Positions 1 to 8,900 of a DNA stretch of 64,000 nt are shown here, in pieces. Each line of letters begins with the position of its first letter. The first letter of the stretch is position 1. Source of the DNA: Labrenzia sp. THAF82 (GTDB lineage Bacteria > Pseudomonadota > Alphaproteobacteria > Rhizobiales > Stappiaceae); NCBI RefSeq assembly GCF_009363435.1, contig NZ_CP045354.1, positions 624,001 through 688,000 on the forward strand, written 5' to 3'. The position numbers and the translations under genes were made by a program. Below the pieces are notes generated by a model. It was not told the origin of the DNA and did not search any database. It saw nothing but the letters and a program-made list of their open reading frames with translations.

Positions 1-237
1 GTTTCATCCATTTTCCAGGACGAACACACGGGCCGCTTTCTGGCTTTGACCTTTGCAGCAATTGCCGGGCTGTAGCGAATGACCCAGCGGTTCAGTGTTG
101 TGTGGTCCAGATCAACACCGCGCTCTTCCATGATTTCTTCCAAATCCCGGTAGGAAACCCCATAGCGGACATAGAAGAAAACGGCGAACACAACCACGAC
201 TTTCGGGAACTGGCTGCCGTTGAAACGGATCAACGCT
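1..237 (-). pseudogene. IS6-family transposase, N-terminal part (runs off the left edge)
   Basis: The reverse strand reads as the start of an IS6/IS26-type DDE transposase. Motifs include VRYGVSYRDLEEIMEERGV, then DHTTLNRWV (helix-turn-helix region), then WKMDE, where the first catalytic aspartate (MDET) begins at the window edge. IS6 transposases move by replicative transposition and form cointegrates. The upstream side ends near 240 without a clear start codon, and a short hairpin (CGGAGG/CCTCC) lies at about 259-273. Whether the element is complete outside the window cannot be seen. Confidence 0.75.
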
Positions 238-374
238 AAATACCTGGAAAAATCTGAACGGAGGACCGCCTCCTAAACCGAGATACGCAAAAAGGAAACC
301 GACAGATTAAATGTTTGCGGCAGAACCCCTCAAGGCGGACCCAGTCCACAACAACACGGTGCTCCTCGGCTATC

Positions 375-459
375 GTCTTGCGGGGAAGAGTGGGGCGCTG
401 GTTGCGCGCCAGGATTGTTTCGCTCGGCAGAATGCGATTACGGGCCAGCGTTGCCTTCG
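375..459 (+). pseudogene. Small remnant of a Fic-BID (VbhT-like) gene
   Basis: About 28 codons read GKSGALVARQD then ARQNAITGQR. This matches, with substitutions, the BID-domain stretch of the Fic-BID gene in this window near 28620-28690 (GKSGVLVARQD, RQNAIEGQR). Nothing else of the gene is present on either side. It is therefore the scrap of a second, diverged member of the family and not a copy of the local gene. Confidence 0.6.
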
Positions 460-496
460 TTAACTTGGCCATATCGCCCCAAAAATTCCAAGATGG

Positions 497-1312
497 CTAG
501 GTAATTTCCCAGGCGCATGCAGCCTGAAGCTGCGGCGTAAGGCACAAACTGTCAAGTTGCCATAGTCTAGAATCGGCATAAACAGATGGGCTAAAAACGC
601 CCTTGGCTTCAAGTACCGAGAAACTGTTCGGCTGCAACGCGAAGCCGAGGCCAGTCGCCTTTATAACGGCCTCCTTAGCGCGCCAGATAGCCAAAAAGCG
701 TTCAAGGCGCGTTTCATATGCATCCGGTTCGCTTATAAAGGCGGCTTCGTTGTGCGTGAAAACTTGATAAAGCGTTTGCTGACAATTCGCGTCAATATTC
801 GTTGACAATTCTATATCGACGCCGATAGCCAGTCGATCGGCGAGTGCCAATACTACCTGATTGCACGAGTGCGATATGTTGAATTGAGGGAGGACTGGGG
901 CTTGCAGAATTGTCGGCGAAATGATCTCGGGTTTAAGGTTCTCTTGTATTGTGACGCCGATCTCGAAGGCTGAGCAACCAATCCAGCTAGCAAAGAATTG
1001 CTTAACTAGTCGCCTACCAGTCACGAACAATCGGGCAGCTTGCTTTGAGACGTAGGCATCGAATCTCAGACGTTCTTGAGGACTGAGATACTGCAAATTA
1101 GTCATCTCTTTGGTATCAGCCATCAGACTCGAGTGGATTAAAACGATCTTTCCTGATTGGACTAGTGCCGCCGCTTTTTGGAAGGCTGCACAAGACTTAT
1201 CATCTACAGAGACCAGACGACCGGACCGGTTCGAAGTTGCACTTAGGTCTGAGAGCTTCTGATCGAAAGTGGCGCTATGTCGGGCCAGTTCCGGTTGATC
1301 CATTTGAGGCAC
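497..1312 (-). CDS. 4'-phosphopantetheinyl transferase, Sfp/EntD type
   Basis: Predicted to transfer phosphopantetheine from CoA to carrier-protein serines, here most likely the two T domains of the adjacent NRPS. The 271-residue product carries both family signatures: GVDIE (Mg/CoA-binding acid pair) near residue 158 and IWRAKEAVIKATG near residue 210 (the WxxKEAxxK motif). The NISHS segment before GVDIE is also typical. The first start overlaps the 3' end of the mbtH-like gene by about 70 bases; another ATG lies three codons downstream, so the exact start is uncertain. The overlap suggests translational coupling. The order NRPS, MbtH, PPTase on one strand matches siderophore loci that carry entF, ybdZ and entD functions. 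Confidence 0.9.
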   Translation of the reverse strand: MPQMDQPELARHSATFDQKLSDLSATSNRSGRLVSVDDKSCAAFQKAAALVQSGKIVLIHSSLMADTKEMTNLQYLSPQERLRFDAYVSKQAARLFVTGRRLVKQFFASWIGCSAFEIGVTIQENLKPEIISPTILQAPVLPQFNISHSCNQVVLALADRLAIGVDIELSTNIDANCQQTLYQVFTHNEAAFISEPDAYETRLERFLAIWRAKEAVIKATGLGFALQPNSFSVLEAKGVFSPSVYADSRLWQLDSLCLTPQLQAACAWEIT

Positions 1313-1458
1313 TCCTGCTTAGCCCCGATAGGCCCTACTTGGCGCCAGCCCTCTGGAATAGGCTGTGCGGAAGGCCAAAGTGAGTACTGTTCTTCGTCAT
1401 TGACGAGCACCATGAACTCGTCGCCGTCGATACTCCAGTTTTTTTCCAAGTCAATCAC
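1243..1458 (-). CDS. MbtH-family NRPS accessory protein
   Basis: A 71-residue protein with the full MbtH signature: NDEEQYSLWP, then PEGWRQVGP and CLKWINRNWPDIAPL, where family members have SLWP, P-GW and a W-D-RP-like tail. MbtH proteins bind the adenylation domains of many NRPSs and are needed for their folding or activity. It overlaps the PPTase start and lies about 1.5 kb downstream of the NRPS stop. The two were presumably one operon before the IS3-family element at 1768-2921 inserted between them, which probably made expression of mbtH and PPTase depend on a new promoter. Confidence 0.93.
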   Translation of the reverse strand: MIDLEKNWSIDGDEFMVLVNDEEQYSLWPSAQPIPEGWRQVGPIGAKQECLKWINRNWPDIAPLSIRSSQT

Positions 1459-1767
1459 CTCGTCTGTTCATATTTGCGCGACGCATTTAGACAGTCTCGC
1501 CCAGTAATATTCGATGGTATCGATAATAAAAATGCAACTCATCATCGAAATTTCTATCAAGTCAACACAATTTCTTCAATAGGAAGAATGTCGTTGCCCA
1601 GCTCCGATTGCGAACATTGAATTTATGATGTCGCGAGGTTTTGAATTGGTCAAGACACAAGGCTCGTTTAAAATAGGGTTGTGTCGGTATTTGCAAAACT
1701 TCATAAGCGTGGAGACGCTAATCAAGTAGAGAGGGAACCGGACCCATTCAATAATGACCCATGTCAT
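1459..1767. other. Intergenic stretch between mbtH and an IS element
   Basis: No convincing gene. The only minus-strand ORF here (66 codons) has no recognisable motif, and its reading frame runs into the IS. This is probably the spacer that once joined the NRPS stop to mbtH; a new mbtH promoter would have to lie here. Confidence 0.5.
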
Positions 1768-2921
1768 GGTAATCATCCCCGAAAACCAATGGGTTGAAAA
1801 TTAGACTTCTCCGGCCTTTGATGCGCTTGGAGAACGAGATGAAGAAATCAAGATTCACGGAAAGCCAGATCCTGGCAATTTTAAAGCAGGGTGAGAGCGG
1901 CGTGCCGGTTGCCGATCTGTGCCGGGCGCACCAGCACCGTTCTGGTGACGCCGGATAGATGTTGGCACCCAGATACCGGCTTCGATCAGATCTCAAAAAC
2001 CTTGCATCGGGAGAGCTGTCCATAGATGTAATACGTCGCGTTGCTGACACCGTATTTGCGGCAAAGCTCGGCTGCCGATATGCCCGCCTGATGTTCTTTC
2101 AAAATACCGATGATCTGTTCTTCAGAGAACCTGGACCGCTTCATCGTCTGTTTCCTTCAGTTGGGAACAGACTAACCTCAAAACCAGGAACTTTCAGGGG
2201 AGCAGGTCACCTGGTGCGGTTGACGACAACACATCGTACCTGGGGCTTTGGATTGTGTTTCCTTTATTTGCGCAATGTCAAAGGCTTTGCTTGGAACCAC
2301 AAGCGCGTCCGGCGGATTTATCGTGCTCTGGAGTTAAACCTGCGCATCAACCCGAAGAAGCGTCTGGTTCGGGAAAAGCCGGAGCCGTTGGTTGTGCCAA
2401 ACGAGGCAAATGTCACCTGGTCAATGGACTTCATGTCGGATCAGTTGGCCGATGGGCGTAGCTTCAGGACTCTGAACGTGCTGGACGACTTCAACCGAGA
2501 AGGTCTGGGCATTGAAGTAGATGTTTCCATTCCGGCCCTACGGGTAATCCGCACTCTGGAGCGGATTATCGAATGGCGCGGCCGGCCGTTGAATATTCGG
2601 GTGGACAATGGCCCGGAAAACGTCAGTGCCGCACTGCAGATATGGGCCTCGAGACGAAGCATTGGGCTGGAATACATCCAGCCCGGCAAGCCGCAACAGA
2701 ACGCCTATGTCGAACGCTACAACCGAACCATCCGCCATGAATGGCTCGGACAATACATATTCGAGGCGATCAAGGAGGCGCAGGACCACGCCACACGATG
2801 GCTATGGACATACAACGATGGGCGGCCCAACATGGCCATTGGCGGAATTACACCCGCAATGAAACTGAAAACAGCAGCCTGAAGTCCAGTTTTATAACCC
2901 ACAAAAAATGGGATGATTACC
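1768..2921 (+). mobile_element. IS3-family (IS407-like) element, internally scrambled copy
   Basis: The ends match the intact copies elsewhere (left GGTAATCATCCCC, right GGGATGATTACC), and the element is flanked by a perfect 4-bp direct repeat TCAT (1764-1767 and 2922-2925), the target duplication expected for this group. Inside, the first part of orfA (to about 1927) is followed by a 106-bp foreign block, then a reverse-oriented orfA start from another IS3-family element ([18 protein letters not shown], read from about 2144 downwards), then the orfB 3' part from about 2210 to 2882. OrfB retains [12 protein letters not shown] and the [12 protein letters not shown](V)ERYNRT catalytic region but lacks its N-terminus. 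It is probably inactive on its own. Confidence 0.85.
1927..2032. repeat. 106-bp block shared with 20037-20142
   Basis: The block begins with CACCAGCACCGTTCTGGTG, a CACCAG/CTGGTG inverted repeat, and runs to the CATAGATGTAAT junction. The same block occurs at 20037-20142, also abutting an IS3-family orfA fragment. It is therefore a shared scar of one rearrangement that has since been copied. Confidence 0.7.
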
Positions 2922-2943
2922 TCATCATTTTCCCGTGCCGTTC

Positions 2944-5900
2944 CTACCTCAATGTTGCATTCAAAATATCTGCAATTCGAACACTGAATTTATTAGAACA
3001 TATCTGTCCATGAGTGGCCTCCACTGGCACTAGCGTAGTTGGTCCAGCTGTGATTTCAGTGAGCTTTTCCTTTAGATCTGCCGTCTTATTGTCGCTGGCT
3101 TTGATATAAACAACCGGACTAACAAGCCGCTGCAATCTGTGTGCTTCCAACATCTTTATTGAATTCGTCAAACAAACCACGACACGATCGAGAATGTCGA
3201 CGTTGGCCGTTTGGGCTATATCTCCGCGTTCTATCAACGCATTAAATAATCTCTCTCTCTGATTTTCCAAGGCAACGTCTGCAATAACGATACCTAGATC
3301 ACGAGCGACTTCTTTTAGCATGTCTTCGTTTGTGACTGCTGCTACTCTATGGTTAGTTTCGGCGACCGGACTGTCAAGCAGTATGATTTGTTCGATTTCT
3401 TCACCAGCTGTCTCAATTAACTGCGCTATTTCTAAGGCAACTCGGCCACCAAACGACCATCCGATCAGCCGATATGGACCCACAGGCTGTATCAAACGCA
3501 TAGCAGCTAAATAGCATGCCGCCATTTGCTCGATAGTTTCGAAAGGCTTCTCTCTGCTAGACTCGAGACCTCGTGCCTGTAGTCCATAGACTGGGCAATC
3601 GCAAGTCAAAGTCATCGCGAGTTTTCTGTAAACCGTCGCAATACCGCTAGCAGGATGCACGCAAAACAATGGCGTGTGATCGCCGCCCTGCTTCAGTGGT
3701 ACAATCGGGTGATAGGGTAGCTGTCCTTTCTCCGCCTTATCCAGTTCGCTGGCAAGCCCGGCGACTGTCGGATGGCTGAATACTGCCCGCAACCCAATCT
3801 CAAGGCCAGTCTCTTCACGGATTTGACTGACAAGCCGCATCGCCAGCAGCGAATGCCCCCCTAGTGCAAAGAACCCGTCTTGGACACCTACCTGATGTGC
3901 TCCGGTCAATTCTGCGTAAAGCCGACACAACAGCGCTTCATGTGCTGTCGACGGTGCTTCATGCACACCACTGCCGACAATCTGCGGCGATGGCAGGGCC
4001 TTACGGTCCAACTTGCCGCTCGCGGTCAGCGGCAGTGCTTCTAGAACCACAAATGCCGATGGGATCATATAGTCGGGAAGACGCGCTGAAAGCGTCTTGC
4101 GCAGATCATCCACCCCAGGCAGCTCTCCATCGCGCGCAGCCGTCACATAGGCAACCAGGCGTGCCTCACCGGCAATCTCACGCAGCACCACGGCGGCCTG
4201 ACCGACCCCCTTCTCGGCTCCCAACACAGCGGCAATCTCGCCCGGCTCAATGCGAAAGCCACGCAGCTTGACCTGATCGTCGGCTCGACCACCGAACTCA
4301 ATCGTCCCGTCGGCGCGCCACCGGCCCAGATCCCCCGTCCGATACATCCGCTCACCCGACACACCAAACGGACAGGCAACAAAACGCTCTGCTGTAAGGT
4401 CAGAACGGCCCACATAACCGCGCGCAAGGCCCGCGCCCGAAATGTACATCTCACCCCAAACACCAACAGGAACACGGCGCAAATGAGAATCCAAAATGTG
4501 GATCTGTTCATTTGCGAGCGGGCTGCCAATGTCTATTCGATCATCATAAAGATGACACGAGGTACTCCAGATCGTAGTTTCTGTCGGACCATAGAGGTTT
4601 ACCGCTGCACCAACGCTCCGCAAGCTGTTGGCTAGATCGGCATCGATTGCCTCACCCCCACAAAGAACCAAGCGCAGTTTCGGAGTGTTCGAGGAGATGG
4701 TACGCCACATGGACGGCGTTGCCTGCGCAACTGTAACACCATGTTTGGCAATAAGATCTGGTATACTATTTAGATCCTTGGACTGTTCCGTGGAAACAAC
4801 GGTCACACAGGCGCCTGACACAATCGGATAGATCAGTTCAACCACGGAGATGTCGAAGCTAAGCGTCGTCAGCGCGAGAACATTATCGTTTTTGGCGAAG
4901 TCAACCCCGGCACGCTCTAGACCGACAAACGTAGCCGCCAATCCTCCATGACTATTCCCCACGGGTTTAGGTTTACCGGTGGAACCTGACGTATAGATCA
5001 GATAGGCGAGATTGTCGGACTTGAGCGAGCTTAGCCTGTCGGCATTGGTGAGTGGTGCCGAACTTTGCGCTGAGATCGCCGCTGCTGTCTCCTGTGCATC
5101 CACAATGATGGTCCTCGTCGCGCTTCCCAACACCGACTTCAGCTCTGTGTTACACAGAACGCCTAGAGCTGCGCTGTCAACTAGCATCTCACACAAACGC
5201 TCGGCTGGATGGTTTGGATCGAGCGGCAGGTAGGCTGCCCCGCTCTTCATCACGCTGAGGATGGCAACCACCATTGTGATCGAGCGATCCATGCAGATCC
5301 CCACGACGGTCTCGGGCCCGGCCCCAAGCCCTATTAAGTAACGCGCCAGCTGGTTTGACGCAGCATCAAGTCCGGCATAATCCAGCCGCTCGTCGCCGCA
5401 GATCACCGCAATCGCATCAGGCGCGTCACGTGCCACGCGCTCGAACAGGTCCGGCACAAGCCCGTCGTCAATCGAATGATCCGGCGCGTTGAACTCAACA
5501 AGTGGGGCCAAGTCCGCCTCGCCGACCAACTCCAGCAGCGCCACGGGATGCTTCTCCTTGGTTTTCACCAATTCAAGGACAAGCCGCTCAAACATCACGG
5601 TCCAGCCAGACACCGTCTCCACGTCGAACAGATCCGCGTCATATTCCAGCGCACCCGATATCGATCCGTCTGCCTGAGGGGCAAGTGACAGCGTAACGTC
5701 GAACTTCGCCTGTGCGAGGCCCATATCGAGCGACCGCGCTGTCATCCTCTCCAGCGACAGCGCCGCCGTCTCCTGGCTCTGCCAGGCAAACATTGCCTGG
5801 AACACTGGCGCTTGCGATAATGACCGCGCGACATCCAGCGCATCAACGACCTGCTCGAACGGCGTATCCCCGTGTTCGAGCCCGTCACTGACAACACCAT

Positions 5901-8900
5901 GCACCCGCGACAGAAGTTCATCACGGTCAGGCATGCCTGACAGGTCAAGGCGAAGCGCCATCGTGTTGACGAAGAAGCCAATCAGTGCCTCACTGCCTGG
6001 CGCCGTCCGTCCGGCAACCGGTGTCCCGATCACAACCTCATCCTGGCGCGACAGCCGGCCAAGCAAAAGGCCCCAGACCCCCAGAAGCACCGAGTAGAGC
6101 GTCACACCGGCTTCGCCTGCAAGGCTTGAAAGCTGCTCCCCGAGCACGCTGTCGATGCGAACAGGCACATAGCCAGCATGTCGCGCCCGATCCCCCTGAC
6201 GGGTATGATCCAGCGGCAGGTCCAGAACCTCCGGTGCACCCGACAAATGCGCCCGCCAATAGGATAGGCCACGCTCCAGCGTCCCGCTCTCCACTAGCCA
6301 CTCACGCTGCCAATGCGCATGATCGCTGTAGGTCCACGCAAGGTCGGTCAGTCCCTCGCCGCAATAAAGCGCCGACAGTTCCTCAAACAATACCGCAAGC
6401 GAACGGCCATCGGCAGCCCCATGATGCACCACCAGCGCAAGGACATGGCGATCGGCACCAAGGCGCAGCAGGCGGCCGTAAAGACTTGGCCCTCCGGCAA
6501 GGTCGAACACATGCCCCGCAACTGCGTCCAGATGTGACTGCAGCGCCTCAGGCGAGATCGACAAGTCATGCACCTCCACAAGCGGTGCAATCTCCACTTC
6601 ATCCAGAAGACGGCCCACCGGAACACCAGCCTCAACCGAAATCACTGTGCGCAGCGGCTCGTGACGCATCACCAGCGCCCGGATCGCCGCTGCAAGCGCG
6701 CAAACATCAAGCGCCCCATCCAGTTCGACCATCAGTGGGATGTTATACTGGCTGCTACCGCCATCCAGACGATCCAGTGCCCACAAACGCTCTTGACCGA
6801 AGGACAACGTCATACGCCCCTCCGCATCACGTCCGCTGCCGCGTTCAACCGGCCGCAAGCTGCTCCGCTCCGCCTTATCCAGTTCGCTGGCAAGCCCGGC
6901 GACTGTCGGATGGCTGAATACTGCCCGCAACCCAATCTCAAGGCCAGTCTCTTCACGGATTTGACTGACAAGCCGCATCGCCAGCAGCGAATGCCCCCCT
7001 AGTGCAAAGAACCCGTCTTGGACACCTACCTGATGTGCTCCGGTCAATTCTGCGTAAAGCCGACACAACAGCGCTTCATGTGCTGTCGACGGTGCTTCAT
7101 GCACACCACTGCCGACAATCTGCGGCGATGGCAGGGCCTTACGGTCCAACTTGCCGCTCGCGGTCAGCGGCAGTGCTTCTAGAACCACAAATGCCGATGG
7201 GATCATATAGTCGGGAAGACGCGCTGAAAGCGTCTTGCGCAGATCATCCACCCCAGGCAGCTCTCCATCGCGCGCAGCCGTCACATAGGCAACCAGGCGT
7301 GCCTCACCGGCAATCTCACGCAGCACCACGGCGGCCTGACCGACCCCCTTCTCGGCTCCCAACACAGCGGCAATCTCGCCCGGCTCAATGCGAAAGCCAC
7401 GCAGCTTGACCTGATCGTCGGCTCGACCACCGAACTCAATCGTCCCGTCGGCGCGCCACCGGCCCAGATCCCCCGTCCGATACATCCGCTCACCCGACAC
7501 ACCAAACGGACAGGCAACAAAACGCTCTGCTGTAAGGTCAGAACGGCCCACATAACCGCGCGCAAGGCCCGCGCCCGAAATGTACATCTCACCCCAAACA
7601 CCAACAGGAACACGGCGCAAATGAGAATCCAAAATGTGGACACCGAGATCCGGAATTACAACACCAATTCGACTGTCGTTGATGGTGCTAATCGATTGTG
7701 CATCGAACGGCTGATAGGTGACATGCACTGTCGTTTCAGTAATGCCATACATGTTCACCAACTGTGCTGACTGACCAAGACTATACCATGGTGCAAGACG
7801 ACTTGGCTCGAGTGCTTCTCCACCGAATATGATGCAGCGCAGCGACAGCTCAGTGCATTGTTGATGAGTTCCAAGTACCTCTGTCAGCTGGTAAAAAGAT
7901 GAAGGTGTCTGATTGAGAATAGTGACGCCTTCGCGGTGCAGGAGTTCCACAAACCTATCGGGCGATCGTCTATCTTCTTCCGAAACAACGACAAGACTAC
8001 CTCCATAAAGAAGGGCCCCCCAGATTTCCCAAACTGAAAAATCAAATGCGATTGAATGGAATAGTGCCCAGCAATCATTGGACCCAAAGTGATACCAATG
8101 GTTCGTTTCCTGCATTAGCCGAGCAATGTTACGGAATGTATTCCCCACGGGTTTAGGTTTACCGGTGGAACCTGACGTATAGATCAGATAGGCGAGATTG
8201 TCGGACTTGAGCGAGCTTAGCCTGTCGGCATTGGTGAGTGGTGCCGAACTTTGCGCTGAGATCGCCGCTGCTGTCTCCTGTGCATCCACAATGATGGTCC
8301 TCGTCGCGCTTCCCAACACCGACTTCAGCTCTGTGTTACACAGAACGCCTAGAGCTGCGCTGTCAACTAGCATCTCACACAAACGCTCGGCTGGATGGTT
8401 TGGATCGAGCGGCAGGTAGGCTGCCCCGCTCTTCATCACGCTGAGGATGGCAACCACCATTGTGATCGAGCGATCCATGCAGATCCCCACGACGGTCTCG
8501 GGCCCGGCCCCAAGCCCTATTAGGTAACGCGCCAGCTGGTTTGACGCAGCATCAAGTCCGGCATAATCCAGCCGCTCGTCGCCGCAGATCACCGCAATCG
8601 CATCAGGCGCGTCACGTGCCACGCGCTCGAACAGGTCCGGCACAAGCCCGTCGTCAATCGAATGATCCGGCGCGTTGAACTCAACAAGTGGGTGTCTATG
8701 GCTAGGTGGCAAAAGATCAAGGCTTGCCAGTGGTAAATCAGAGGCAGAACTTGCGCTCAACACTTCGACAAAGTGGAGTAGCTGATCGCCATAATGACAA
8801 AGTTGCGCCCGATCAAACGCATTTGCATGTCCATCTAAATCAAGATGCAGGGCTCCGTTCGTTTCTCGGTAAATAGACAAAGCGATTCCATCCACCGGGC

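Noticed and set aside
1576..1776. 66-codon minus-strand ORF between mbtH and the IS
   Set aside because: No RBS or motif, and its start lies in the IS terminus.
5985..6917. 310-codon plus-strand ORF
   Set aside because: Proline- and histidine-rich antisense of NRPS condensation domain 2.
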